Below are positions 16,504 through 28,743 of a stretch of DNA of 64,000 bases, piece after piece. Numbering within the stretch: the stretch's first letter is position 1; the number at the start of each line of letters is the position of its first letter. The position numbers were made by a program, and so were the translations under genes. The notes under the pieces are model-generated. The model saw only the letters and a list, made by a program, of their open reading frames with translations, ran no database searches and was not told the DNA's origin. The stretch covers positions 124,001 to 188,000 of the forward strand of contig NZ_NPJI01000013.1 of the NCBI RefSeq assembly GCF_002251435.1, read 5' to 3'. Source of the DNA: Prevotella sp. P2-180 (GTDB lineage Bacteria > Bacteroidota > Bacteroidia > Bacteroidales > Bacteroidaceae).

Positions 16504-19260
16504 ATGATATTATATTTTAATATGTCGTATCGCACTGTATACGGCGAAGAAATAATACTCAATGTCTTGCCTGCAGACAAAGTGCAGGCAGTTGAGAAGT
16601 TCAGAATGTCTACCTTTGACGGAATATCATGGACATGCACTGTAAACAGCATGGCTAAGACCGGCACGGTTTTGGACTACTACTACAGTGTGGTGAAGAA
16701 TGGTGTAGAGGTGAGACGTGAATGGCTGGTGGAACCTCATAAACTGGTGATGACTTCAATGAAAGGTGTAAGCTACACCATTTACGACCGCTGGATTGAC
16801 AATCCCGAAGACTCTTATATGTACAGCTCTGCCATGACAGAATGTATAGCGGCAAGAAAACGCCAGGAAGCAAAACCTGTGGAGTTCAGCAAGACTCTGA
16901 AACTAAAGGTAAGGGCTCCACAGCTAAGGTCGAAGGATAGACTGGCAATACTTGGCGACATAAAGCAGCTCGGAAACTGGGAGGCCATAAAGGCACTGCC
17001 TATGACTGAGCAGCAACCTAACGAGTGGGTGGCCGACATTGACGTAACTAATGTTACGGCAGAAACCATAGAACTGAAATTTGTGGCTCTTGACGAGGAA
17101 ACAGACTATACGCCGTTATGGGAAAACACCAACAACCGACGCATCACTCTCCCGAAGATGAACAATGGCGACGTGATGGTGTGCGAACTCGATGTGGCTT
17201 TCTTCTCCATTTATCCAGTGAAGGTTGCCGGTGCAGTCATTCCAGTCTTCTCGCTAAGGTCGGAAGGCAGTTTCGGCGTGGGCGACTTCGGAGACCTGAA
17301 GATGATGGTTGACTGGGTGGCACACACTAAACAACGTGTGCTGCAGATTCTGCCCATCAACGACACAAACATCACCCATACCTGGACCGACTCCTATCCA
17401 TACAACAGCATAAGCATCTATGCACTCCATCCACAATATGCTGACCTGCGACAGCTCCCGGAACTGAAAGACAAAGCTCGTCGCGAACATTATGCCGCAC
17501 TGCAGAAAGAACTTAATGCCCTGCCTCAGATAGACTATGAACGAGTGAACAAAGCGAAGATGGAATACCTGCGTGAGATATTCGCACAGGAAGAGGCTAC
17601 ACTCACAAAGAAGGCCGACTTCAAGAGCTTCTTTGCCAATAACAAGGAGTGGCTCGTGCCATACGCAGCTTTCTGCTACTACCGCGACCTTTACGGAACT
17701 GCTACGTTTAGCGAATGGCCAGACCATCAAACACTGCCCGACAAGGAACGTGAGGCAATGTCGAAGTCTTCCACCGCATTATATAAGAAGGTGGTGTTCT
17801 GGTATTTCGTACAGTATGTGCTCGACAAACAGATGCGTGGCGCACATGAATACGCCCGTTCGAAGCAGGTAATATTAAAGGGAGACATTCCAATCGGAAT
17901 CAGCCGCGACGGTGTTGAGGCCTGGGTGGAGCCTCGTTACTTCAACCTTAACGGACAGGCTGGAGCTCCGCCAGACGCTTTCTCCGTGAACGGACAGAAC
18001 TGGGGATTCCCAACTTATAACTGGGATGAGATGATCAGCGATGGGTGTTCTTGGTGGGTGCGTCGCTTCACAAAGATGGCGGAATATTTCGACGCTTACA
18101 GAATAGACCATGTGCTTGGATTCTTCCGTATCTGGGAGATTCCTATTGATGCCGTGCACGGACTGCTCGGACAGTTCTCGCCATCACTCGGCTTGACCGT
18201 TCAGGAGATTGAAGGCTATGGACTATATTTCAACGAAGACAGATACACTCGTCCGTTCATTACCGACTGGACTCTCGAGCGCATGTTTGGCGAGCGTGCA
18301 GCAGAAATAAAGGAAATGTTCCTCGACCGTCTTGACAACGAGCGTTATCAGATGAAACCTGAATACGACACTCAGCGCAAGGTGGAAGCGTGGTATAAGG
18401 AAATGAAGAATGAAGAATGTAGAATGAAGAATGATGCGCAGCCAGATTCTTCATTCTTCACTCTTCACTCTTCATTTAATTTAGAAGACCTTCGCGACTC
18501 GCTCTATGCAATGATAAGCGACGTTCTCTTCTTACGCGACCGTAAAGACTCGAAGAAGTTCCACCCGCGCATCGGTGTGCAGCACGACTTCATATATGAG
18601 TCGCTCCACGATTCAGACAAGTATCTCTTCAACCGACTTTACAACGACTATTTCTATCGTCGCAACAACCAGTTCTGGTATTATGAAGCAATGAAGAAAC
18701 TGCCTCGCCTCACTGAGGCCACCCGAATGCTTGTTTGTGCTGAGGACCTCGGTATGGTGCCCGACTGTGTGCCATGGGTAATGAACCAGCTGCGCATCCT
18801 AAGTTTGGAAATTCAGTCTATGCCAAAGGACGACAAGGTGCGCTTCGGTCATCTCTCACGCAATCCATACCGCTCGGTATGCACCATCTCTACCCACGAT
18901 ATGTCAACACTCCGACAGTGGTGGGACGAGGACTATGCACAGACCCAGGACTACTACAACTCGATGCTTCATCGTGGCGGTGCTGCACCACATCCCCTGC
19001 CAGGGTGGCTTGCCAAAGAGATAGTGTCGCGACATCTTACGAGTCCATCGATGCTATGCCTCCTGTCGCTTCAAGACTGGCTGTCTATCGACGAGAAGCT
19101 CCGTCTGCCAGACGCTGACGCCGAGCGCATCAACATTCCTGCCAACCCACGTCATTACTGGCGCTATCGCATGCATCTCACCATCGAACAACTCCTCGCC
19201 TCTGAAGATTTCAATCAGACTGTTAAGGAGCTGGTGAAGAACAGCGGAAGAGGAAACTAA
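16504..19260 (+). CDS. malQ: 4-alpha-glucanotransferase (GH77) with N-terminal CBM20 domains
   Basis: A 918-residue cytoplasmic enzyme that transfers alpha-1,4-glucan chains (amylomaltase). Two CBM20-like starch-binding domains lead (about 1-115 and 130-240, the second with LAILGDIKQLGNWEA). The GH77 barrel follows: LPINDTNITHTWTDSYPYN, GDIPIGISRDGVEAWVEP, nucleophile Asp in YRIDHVLGFFRIW, acid/base Glu in CAEDLGMVP, and the third acid in STHDMSTLRQWW. The start at 16504 is preferred over ATG 16522 because the first beta strand (ILYFNMSYRT) belongs to the CBM20 fold. At residues about 633-657 a palindromic repeat is inserted in frame. No signal peptide. Confidence 0.93.
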   Translation: MILYFNMSYRTVYGEEIILNVLPADKVQAVEKFRMSTFDGISWTCTVNSMAKTGTVLDYYYSVVKNGVEVRREWLVEPHKLVMTSMKGVSYTIYDRWIDNPEDSYMYSSAMTECIAARKRQEAKPVEFSKTLKLKVRAPQLRSKDRLAILGDIKQLGNWEAIKALPMTEQQPNEWVADIDVTNVTAETIELKFVALDEETDYTPLWENTNNRRITLPKMNNGDVMVCELDVAFFSIYPVKVAGAVIPVFSLRSEGSFGVGDFGDLKMMVDWVAHTKQRVLQILPINDTNITHTWTDSYPYNSISIYALHPQYADLRQLPELKDKARREHYAALQKELNALPQIDYERVNKAKMEYLREIFAQEEATLTKKADFKSFFANNKEWLVPYAAFCYYRDLYGTATFSEWPDHQTLPDKEREAMSKSSTALYKKVVFWYFVQYVLDKQMRGAHEYARSKQVILKGDIPIGISRDGVEAWVEPRYFNLNGQAGAPPDAFSVNGQNWGFPTYNWDEMISDGCSWWVRRFTKMAEYFDAYRIDHVLGFFRIWEIPIDAVHGLLGQFSPSLGLTVQEIEGYGLYFNEDRYTRPFITDWTLERMFGERAAEIKEMFLDRLDNERYQMKPEYDTQRKVEAWYKEMKNEECRMKNDAQPDSSFFTLHSSFNLEDLRDSLYAMISDVLFLRDRKDSKKFHPRIGVQHDFIYESLHDSDKYLFNRLYNDYFYRRNNQFWYYEAMKKLPRLTEATRMLVCAEDLGMVPDCVPWVMNQLRILSLEIQSMPKDDKVRFGHLSRNPYRSVCTISTHDMSTLRQWWDEDYAQTQDYYNSMLHRGGAAPHPLPGWLAKEIVSRHLTSPSMLCLLSLQDWLSIDEKLRLPDADAERINIPANPRHYWRYRMHLTIEQLLASEDFNQTVKELVKNSGRGN
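18401..18477. repeat. Palindromic repeat inserted in frame in the GH77 gene
   Basis: The left arm is made of AATGAAGAATGAAGAATG-type units (from 18401), the right arm of their complement (to about 18477). The two 32-base arms pair at 29 positions around a GC-rich centre near 18438. It codes for MKNEECRMKNDAQPDSSFF plus TLHSSF without breaking the frame. Confidence 0.75.
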
Positions 19261-19267
19261 ATTATTT

Positions 19268-21532
<2,265 letters not shown>

Positions 21533-21540
21533 TTTTTTTT

Positions 21541-21728
21541 TAAACCACAGAGATTAAGAGAATAAGAGTTCTTCTTTTTTGAGTTGGTCGCAAGCGACAG
21601 AGATCACAGAGAAGCCATGCGGCAGACATCATGCGCAGCTCTCTTAATCTCCAATGCCATCGGCATTAACTCAAAAAAAAATGATTACCATAGGATAAAA
21701 TCTCTTAATCTCTTAATCTCTGTGGTAA
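21541..21728. repeat. Composite inverted repeat with CCACAGAGATTAAGAG arms
   Basis: The outer arms (21541-21560 and about 21705-21728) are AAACCACAGAGATTAAGAGA and its complement. Inside are further inverted pieces (TTTTTTGAGTT near 21575 and AACTCAAAAAAA near 21668). It fills the 214-bp gap between the GH97 and pullulanase genes and looks like one element inserted in another. Confidence 0.65.
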
Positions 21729-21746
21729 AAATTAAAAAATAGAATC

Positions 21747-23681
21747 ATGAGAATGAATAAAATAATAAAGATTACATTGTTTTCTTTGGTTTTAGGGACC
21801 GGTACAATATCCGCCCAAACGACATTCAACGAACTGACCTACACCAAGGATGTATCTTCGTTCAAGTTCAATGCCCCATCGAAGGCGAAGAGCGTGAAGG
21901 TGAATATATATAAAGAAGGTGTAGGAGGCGAAGTGGTCAAGACCGTGAAGATGAAACGGACAGGCAACGACCTCTGGACTGCCGACATCAAAGGAGACCT
22001 CAGGGGAATGTTCTACACATTCCAAGTAGAAACCAAGAAGCAGAAGATGAACGAGACTCCAGGTGTCTTTGCCAAGGCAGTGGGAGTAAATGGCAGACGA
22101 GCCGCCATCATCGATATGGCCGACACCAACCCCGAAGGCTGGTGCTGCGACAAGCGTCCACTGACCAAACAACCTACCGACCTCGTCATCTACGAGATGC
22201 ATCACCGCGACTTCTCTGTGTCGCCTAACTCAGGACTCACCTACAAGGGCAAGTTCTTGGCACTGACAGAGCCAAAGGCGGTATATCACTTGAAGAACCT
22301 AGGCGTTAACGCCATCCATATTCTGCCGTCATACGACTATGCTTCGGTGGATGAGTCTAAGCCTGACGTGCCTCAATACAACTGGGGTTACGACCCTCTG
22401 AACTATAACGTGCCCGAAGGCTCTTACTCCACCAATGCCGAATGCCCAATAGCACGCATTAAGGAATTCAAGCAGATGGTTCAGGCACTTCACAAGGCAG
22501 GCATACGCGTTATCCTCGACGTGGTGTATAATCACACCTTCGATGTTGACAACAGCAACTTCAACCTCACCTATCCCGGCTATTACTACCGCACTACCGC
22601 CGACGGAAAGGTATCCGACGGATCTGGTTGTGGCAACGAGACTGCCAGCGAAAAGCCCCTCATGCGCCAATTTATGATTGAGTCGGTGCTCTACTGGGCA
22701 AAGGAATACCATATTGATGGTTTCCGCTTCGACCTCATGGGCATCCATGACATCGAGACCATGAACATGATACGCAAGGCTCTTGACGAGATAGACCCGT
22801 CGATATATATGTATGGCGAGGGATGGAGTGCAGGTGCTTGTGCTTATCCTGCTGACAAACTTGCCATGAAGGCCAACACCCGTCAGCTCAACGGCATTGG
22901 ATCATTCTGCGACGACATGCGCGATGCTCTCCGCGGTCCGTTTAGCGACGACCATAAGTCTGCCTTCCTTGGCGCCATCCCCGGCAATGAGGAGAGCATA
23001 AAGTTTGGCATCACTGGATGTATAGCCCACCCGCAGGTAGACATAAAGAAGGTGAACTACAGCAAGGCTCCATGGACCAACTCACCGGCACAGATGATAG
23101 CCTACGTGAGCTGCCACGACGACATGTGTCTCGTTGACCGTCTGAAAGCGAGCATCCCCGGTATCACCCAGGACGAGCTCATACGTCTCGACCTTCTCGC
23201 ACAGACAGCAGTATTCACTTCTCAGGGTGTGCCATTCATACTTGCCGGCGAGGAGATGCTCCGCGACAAGAAGGGAGTGCACAACAGCTATAAGTCGCCC
23301 GACGACATCAACCAAATACCTTGGGAGAACCTCAAAAAGTATCCGCAGGTATTCGACTACTACCGTGGTCTTACCGAACTTCGCCGCAACCATCCCGCCT
23401 TCCGAATGACAGAGGCCAATATGGTATATCGCAAACTGGAATTCCTTAACGCCCCCGACTGTGTGGTGGCTTTTCGCTTGAAGGACAATGCCAATGGCGA
23501 CTCATGGCGCGACATTGTGGTAATACTCAACTCCAACAAGACCGCCCAAAGAATCAGCATCCCCGAAGGAACTTGGACTTCTGTATGCGAGGGAGGACAA
23601 ATCAACCTCGCCGGTATCACGGAGTATAAGGGCAATGAGGTGAAGGTGGCACCACAGGAGGCACTCATACTTTTCAGATAG
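21747..23681 (+). CDS. Type I pullulanase (GH13_14), exported
   Basis: A 644-residue enzyme cutting alpha-1,6 branch points of pullulan, amylopectin or glycogen fragments. Signal peptide IIKITLFSLVLGTGTISAQ, a CBM48-like domain (about 25-130), then the GH13 barrel with the pullulanase signature YNWGYDP (about 213), VILDVVYNHT, nucleophile Asp in DGFRFDLMG (about 328), acid/base Glu in MYGEGW (about 358) and third Asp in VSCHDDM (about 456). ATG 21753 is an alternative start. It lies 32 bp before the next GH13 gene, so both are probably cotranscribed. Confidence 0.92.
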   Translation: MRMNKIIKITLFSLVLGTGTISAQTTFNELTYTKDVSSFKFNAPSKAKSVKVNIYKEGVGGEVVKTVKMKRTGNDLWTADIKGDLRGMFYTFQVETKKQKMNETPGVFAKAVGVNGRRAAIIDMADTNPEGWCCDKRPLTKQPTDLVIYEMHHRDFSVSPNSGLTYKGKFLALTEPKAVYHLKNLGVNAIHILPSYDYASVDESKPDVPQYNWGYDPLNYNVPEGSYSTNAECPIARIKEFKQMVQALHKAGIRVILDVVYNHTFDVDNSNFNLTYPGYYYRTTADGKVSDGSGCGNETASEKPLMRQFMIESVLYWAKEYHIDGFRFDLMGIHDIETMNMIRKALDEIDPSIYMYGEGWSAGACAYPADKLAMKANTRQLNGIGSFCDDMRDALRGPFSDDHKSAFLGAIPGNEESIKFGITGCIAHPQVDIKKVNYSKAPWTNSPAQMIAYVSCHDDMCLVDRLKASIPGITQDELIRLDLLAQTAVFTSQGVPFILAGEEMLRDKKGVHNSYKSPDDINQIPWENLKKYPQVFDYYRGLTELRRNHPAFRMTEANMVYRKLEFLNAPDCVVAFRLKDNANGDSWRDIVVILNSNKTAQRISIPEGTWTSVCEGGQINLAGITEYKGNEVKVAPQEALILFR

Positions 23682-23713
23682 AGAACGAGAGAATATAGAA
23701 AAAAGAAAAAACA

Positions 23714-25630
23714 ATGAAAAAGATATTTACCGCCTTGTTATTAGGCTCAACATTAACAATGAACGCAGCAGTGAAGATTGACCGCATAGAACCAACAGAC
23801 TGGTATGTGGGACTGAAGGACGCAAGCCTCCAGCTCATGGTATATGGCAAAGACATCAAAACTGCAGATGTAACAACCGATTATCCTGGGGTTAAGATAG
23901 ACTCGCTCGTGCGCCTCGACTCCCCCAACTACCTACTCGTCTATATGAACGTGAAGGATGCCCAACCAGGCACTATGACCCTGCTCTTCCAGCAAGGCAA
24001 GCAGAAGAAAAAGGTGGACTACACACTCAAGGCACGAGAGATGAAAGGTGAGGACCGCAAGGGGTTCTCCAATGCCGACGTACTATATATGCTCATGCCC
24101 GACCGCTTTGCCTCAGGCCGTGCAGACAACGACCAAATAAAGGGAATGCGTGCTTATACCAACGACCGCACCCAGCCTTCCCTGCGCCACGGAGGCGACC
24201 TCGAAGGCATACGACAGCACCTCGACTACTTCAAGGAGCTCGGTGTTACCGCCCTGTGGTTTACGCCTGTGCTTGAGAATGACTCGCCTGACCATGGTAC
24301 ACAGAGCACTTATCATGGTTATGCCACCACCAACTACTACCGTGTTGACCCGCGTTTCGGAAGTAATGAGGAGTATCGCCTTCTGTGCGACGAGGCTCAT
24401 GCTAAGGGCTTGAAGATTGTGATGGACATGATTTTCAACCACAGTGGATTCGAACATCCCTGGACTCTCGACATGCCTTCCAAAGACTGGCTCAACACCC
24501 CAGAATGGCTGTCTCCCGAGAATCAGGCCAAAACCGTGGAGATGAACACCATGGACGGAGCCGCCAAGGTGAACGACAAGTATCTGCAGACCAGCTACAA
24601 ACTCACTCCTGTGATGGATCCATACGCTTCTAAGATTGACATGCATGAAACTGTTGACGGCTGGTTTGTGCCTTCAATGCCGGATCTTAACCAGAAGAAT
24701 CCTCATGTAATAAAATATCTCATCCAGAATAGTATATGGTGGATAGAGACCGTGGGCATCGACGGCATTCGCATGGATACCTATCCCTACGCCGACCGTG
24801 ATGCTATGGCACTATGGATGAAGGTCCTCTCTGAGGAATATCCTAACTTCAATACCGTGGGCGAGACATGGGTTACTGAGCCTGCATACACAGCCGCATG
24901 GCAGAAAGACTCCCGTCTCACCGACCGTAACAGCTATCTGCCTACCGTCATGGACTTCAGCTTCTACGACAAGATAAATCAGGCAAAGAACGAGGAGACC
25001 GATGACTGGTGGAAGGGTTTCAACCGCATATACAATAGTTTTGTGTACGACTACCTCTATGCCAACCCGTCAAATGTGATGGCATTCATTGAAAACCACG
25101 ATACCGACCGATTCCTCGGCAACGGCAAGGACACCGTAGCTCTTAAGCAAGCCCTCGCACTGTTGCTCACCGTCAATCGCACACCGCAACTCTACTACGG
25201 TACCGAGATTCTTATGAACGGCACAAAGGAAGTAACTGATGGTAACGTGCGCAAAGACTTCCCTGGCGGTTTCCCTGGCGACACTAAAAACTGCTTTACC
25301 CGCGAGGGACGCTCAAAGGCAGAGAATGCAATGTTCGACTGGCTCAGCCGACTGCTCCACTGGCGTCAGGGCAACGATGTCATCATCAAGGGAAAGCAGA
25401 CGCAGTTCATTCCCTTTAAGGGCATTTACGTCATCGCCCGCCAATATCAAGGCAAAACCGTCATGACAATTCTTAACGGCAACCATAAGCAGGTAGAGAT
25501 GCAACTCGGCCGCTATGCCGAGGTTATTGGCAATACTACAGCTGCCAAGGATGTCATTACAGGCCGCACCGTTAAACTTGAAAAGAGCCTTAGCCTTAAG
25601 TCACGTCAGACTTTGATACTTGAATTCTGA
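23714..25630 (+). CDS. Neopullulanase/alpha-amylase-type GH13 (SusA-like)
   Basis: A 638-residue exported GH13 enzyme. After the signal peptide comes an N-terminal beta domain of the cyclomaltodextrinase/neopullulanase type (about 20-115), then the catalytic barrel: LYMLMPDRFASG, LWFTPVLEN, IVMDMIFNHSG, nucleophile Asp in GIDGIRMDTYPY (about 353), Glu in TVGETW (about 382), Asp in IENHDTDRF (about 461). SusA of B. thetaiotaomicron has the same layout and degrades starch fragments in the periplasm. It is the last gene of the plus-strand starch block and is followed by a strong terminator. Confidence 0.92.
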   Translation: MKKIFTALLLGSTLTMNAAVKIDRIEPTDWYVGLKDASLQLMVYGKDIKTADVTTDYPGVKIDSLVRLDSPNYLLVYMNVKDAQPGTMTLLFQQGKQKKKVDYTLKAREMKGEDRKGFSNADVLYMLMPDRFASGRADNDQIKGMRAYTNDRTQPSLRHGGDLEGIRQHLDYFKELGVTALWFTPVLENDSPDHGTQSTYHGYATTNYYRVDPRFGSNEEYRLLCDEAHAKGLKIVMDMIFNHSGFEHPWTLDMPSKDWLNTPEWLSPENQAKTVEMNTMDGAAKVNDKYLQTSYKLTPVMDPYASKIDMHETVDGWFVPSMPDLNQKNPHVIKYLIQNSIWWIETVGIDGIRMDTYPYADRDAMALWMKVLSEEYPNFNTVGETWVTEPAYTAAWQKDSRLTDRNSYLPTVMDFSFYDKINQAKNEETDDWWKGFNRIYNSFVYDYLYANPSNVMAFIENHDTDRFLGNGKDTVALKQALALLLTVNRTPQLYYGTEILMNGTKEVTDGNVRKDFPGGFPGDTKNCFTREGRSKAENAMFDWLSRLLHWRQGNDVIIKGKQTQFIPFKGIYVIARQYQGKTVMTILNGNHKQVEMQLGRYAEVIGNTTAAKDVITGRTVKLEKSLSLKSRQTLILEF

Positions 25631-25661
25631 CGGAATATTTATCATTCTGTCTAATCGTTTT

Positions 25662-25693
25662 ACACCGTGTGTCATTATTTTGGCACACGGTGT
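25662..25693 (+). terminator. Terminator of the starch locus
   Basis: A perfect 10-bp stem ACACCGTGTG/CACACGGTGT with a 12-base loop, 31 bp after the GH13 stop, followed by a T-rich stretch. Confidence 0.75.
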
Positions 25694-25804
25694 TTCTGTT
25701 TGTTTTGTGATGAAAATAAGATGATAGCCTATACATGTAGTCGCGGTTTTAACGTATCAAGGGAGAAATGTCAAAAATTATAGTTTTTTTCCATGTACTC
25801 TTCG

Positions 25805-25812
25805 TATCTTTG
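25805..25812 (+). promoter_or_regulatory. -7 promoter element of the PL26-GH105 unit
   Basis: TATCTTTG lies 35 bp before the PL26 start codon. No operator was recognised nearby. Confidence 0.55.
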
Positions 25813-25847
25813 CAGAAAATTATATTCCATTAGATATAACCATAGAT

Positions 25848-28709
25848 ATGAACAGACTGACATGCATTCTATTTCTATTGACTATCTTGAGCTTGAAAGC
25901 AACGGCCAAAGCTGACTGGTGGTTGGAGGCTGAAGACCCGGCTTCGACTGCCACAACCAACGACGGGGTGACGACAATTATCGCTCCGAAGGGTGCTACT
26001 TGGTGGTATAAACATAAGATGAGCGGCAATACCATCATCGAATATGAAGCAAGGATTGTTGCTGACCCTCGGTTTAAAACCGACAAGGGTGAAACGAGGG
26101 TGAGCGATCTCAACTGCTTCTGGATGGCTGACAAATGTGGCGGCTGTGGAGGTAAGTTTGCCAACAACTATGCCCTCAAACTTTATTACATGGGCTATGG
26201 CGGCAACTGGAATACCACGACAAGGTTTCGCAGATACAAGGGATATTGGCCTACTGAGGAGAAGGAATGGCTGCGCCCCGTTATCCTTAGGGAATATACC
26301 GACAAGGCACATCTTATCAAAGCCGACCATTGGTATAGCATCAGACTTGAGGCTATCGACGGAAGGGTGAGGTATATCATCGACGGGGAATGTCTGGTAG
26401 ATTATGTCGATCCCCAACCTTTGACGAGCGGATATTTCGGATTTCGCACCACACTTGCCCATGCGGAGATACGCAATTTCAGATATACTTGTTCCGACCC
26501 CGACAACGACGGCGTTAGATTGGAATGGATAGGCAACAAAAGTCATGGCCCTGTCACATTCGGAGTGCCTTATGCTGTAGGAGAGGCGGATAAGCAAACA
26601 ATATTCTCTCTGACAACAAATGATGGCCGCCAAATAGATACAGACACATGGCGACTGGCTTCATGGGCCGACGGCAGTGCCAAGTGGCAGGCTTTCTCGG
26701 CTGTCATTCCGCAAGGCACTGATTATTGCGTGCTAAGGAAGACGGATAAGAAGATAGGAACTAAGAAAGGCCGGCAATCCATCAGGGAAGAGAATGAGGA
26801 ATGGGGCGAGATACCACCATTTTATCTGACGCTCAACAACAAGGTGGTGCCAGTGGAGAAGCACGAGACGGAGCGCCAGGGTAAGGTGAGCAGACTGCAT
26901 AAATATTCCGGCAGGAACTGCGTAATGAGGGCTTACACATACAAGGGCAGCAAGGAAGTGAAGATTGTACACACACTAATTGTCGATAGCAGTCTTAATA
27001 CCGAAGGGCTTCGCGAACTGAGCATCCACTTTAAAGTGCCGATGCATGGCGAAGCATATAAGCGTTATGTGGCGTTTGATGACCGTCGGTCAATGTCAGT
27101 GCAACCACTGATAGCACGAAGGAAGATAGACATGCAGGCAATGGACTCGGTGACAAGGTCGATGATCGACAATATTGCCCAGTGGGACGGATTCCGACTG
27201 AGCCAACTGTCGCCTAACGGACATTCCATACGAAAGCGTACATATCCCGATGCCCCATGGATTGGCACCATCGAGGGACAGAGAAGCGAGGGCGTGGTGA
27301 CAGTGGGCGACAGTGTGGCCTCCACCACATTCAGAATGAAGGACTTCTGGCAAAGCTATCCATCCTCGATACAAGTAGATGGGGCTCGTGGCGATACGGC
27401 CATAGTAACACTTTCGCTCTATTCACCCGAGGCCGAACCATACAGTTTCGCTCATTACGATTCTATTCCACATACACTGGAGGCAGCATACGAGGATGTG
27501 CAGCCGGGAATGAGTACGGCTTGGGGTATTGCCCGTACCAGTACCATCTATGTCAATCCGGAAACGACTACCGACAGGCAGTTACTTCCTACACCGGATT
27601 ATCTACATCGCAAGAGAGCATTTGGTATATGGAGCCTTCCTACTTTAGTTTCGTCACGCGACAGTTTGGTAGAGAACGCCATCCAGGAGATAATGTCATT
27701 TTACGACAGGGAGATAGAACGTAACGGATGGTATGGATTCTTTAACTATGGTGACGTGATGCACGGGTATGACGCATCGCGCGAAGAATGGAGATATGAC
27801 GTGGGAGGATATGCGTGGGACAACACCGAACTGGCTTCACCGGCAATGTTCTGGTATCAGTTTCTGCGCACTGCCGACCCCGTGGTGTGGCGCATGGCAG
27901 AGGCTATGACACGACATTGCTCAGAAGTGGACACCTATCACGAGGGACCGCATGCAGGACTGGGTAGCCGCCATAATGTGATACACTGGGGATGTGGTGC
28001 CAAGGAGTCGAGGATTAGTGAGGCTTGGTGGAACAGATTCTATTATTATCTTACTGCCGACGAACGTGTGGGAGATATCATGCACGAGGTGGCTAATGCC
28101 GACACCTTATTATATATACTCGACCCAATGCGACTTGCCCAACCAAGAAACCTCTATCCTTGTTCAGCCCCGGCACGACTGCGAATAGGGCCCGACTGGA
28201 TGGGGTATGCCAGTAACTGGCTTACAGAATGGGAGCGCACAGGAAACATTGTGTGTCGTGACAAACTGCAGGCAGGTATGACATCAATCACCAGTTTGCC
28301 TTTCGGATTTACACAAGGCCCTCTCGCCTTGGGGTATGATCCTGCCACAGGAGTTATTACCACCGAGATGCCGGAAATGGAGATAACCAACCATCTTATG
28401 CCGATAATGGGAGGCTTTGAGCTCGTGAACGAACTGCAAGGCGCAATCGACAATCCTGCCTTCTTCCATATGTGGCTCAACTATTGTCGAGATTATAAGG
28501 AGAAGGCATGGCTGCTACGCAAGAGCAAATTTCGAATACCGCGTTTGCAGGCTTATGCAGCATGGCATGGATATGAAAAACTTAGGCCAGCAGCATGGAA
28601 GAGCCTGCTCGACAATATGCCCCTCGCACCAAAACCTTCGTTATGGACCAACGACTGTGCAACTTGGGTGCTTGATGCGATATTCATGCAGGAAGTGGTG
28701 AATAAATGA
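25848..28709 (+). CDS. PL26-type rhamnogalacturonan exolyase (PcRGLX/YetA family)
   Basis: A 953-residue exported protein. After the signal peptide (ILFLLTILSLKATA) comes a concanavalin-like domain of about 200 residues (DWWLEAEDP.., similar to DUF6250). The three-part PcRGLX/YetA region then begins near residue 225 with VRLEWIGNKSHGPVTFGVPY and DTWRLASWADGSAKWQAFSA and ends in an (alpha/alpha) barrel with NYGDVMHGYD, GGYAWDN and SEVDTYHEGPH. This family cleaves the rhamnogalacturonan-I backbone. The GH105 gene 34 bp downstream, which acts on unsaturated lyase products, supports it. The family call rests on pattern recognition. Confidence 0.8.
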   Translation: MNRLTCILFLLTILSLKATAKADWWLEAEDPASTATTNDGVTTIIAPKGATWWYKHKMSGNTIIEYEARIVADPRFKTDKGETRVSDLNCFWMADKCGGCGGKFANNYALKLYYMGYGGNWNTTTRFRRYKGYWPTEEKEWLRPVILREYTDKAHLIKADHWYSIRLEAIDGRVRYIIDGECLVDYVDPQPLTSGYFGFRTTLAHAEIRNFRYTCSDPDNDGVRLEWIGNKSHGPVTFGVPYAVGEADKQTIFSLTTNDGRQIDTDTWRLASWADGSAKWQAFSAVIPQGTDYCVLRKTDKKIGTKKGRQSIREENEEWGEIPPFYLTLNNKVVPVEKHETERQGKVSRLHKYSGRNCVMRAYTYKGSKEVKIVHTLIVDSSLNTEGLRELSIHFKVPMHGEAYKRYVAFDDRRSMSVQPLIARRKIDMQAMDSVTRSMIDNIAQWDGFRLSQLSPNGHSIRKRTYPDAPWIGTIEGQRSEGVVTVGDSVASTTFRMKDFWQSYPSSIQVDGARGDTAIVTLSLYSPEAEPYSFAHYDSIPHTLEAAYEDVQPGMSTAWGIARTSTIYVNPETTTDRQLLPTPDYLHRKRAFGIWSLPTLVSSRDSLVENAIQEIMSFYDREIERNGWYGFFNYGDVMHGYDASREEWRYDVGGYAWDNTELASPAMFWYQFLRTADPVVWRMAEAMTRHCSEVDTYHEGPHAGLGSRHNVIHWGCGAKESRISEAWWNRFYYYLTADERVGDIMHEVANADTLLYILDPMRLAQPRNLYPCSAPARLRIGPDWMGYASNWLTEWERTGNIVCRDKLQAGMTSITSLPFGFTQGPLALGYDPATGVITTEMPEMEITNHLMPIMGGFELVNELQGAIDNPAFFHMWLNYCRDYKEKAWLLRKSKFRIPRLQAYAAWHGYEKLRPAAWKSLLDNMPLAPKPSLWTNDCATWVLDAIFMQEVVNK

Positions 28710-28743
28710 AGAGTGAAGAATGAATATTAAGGAATGAACAATT

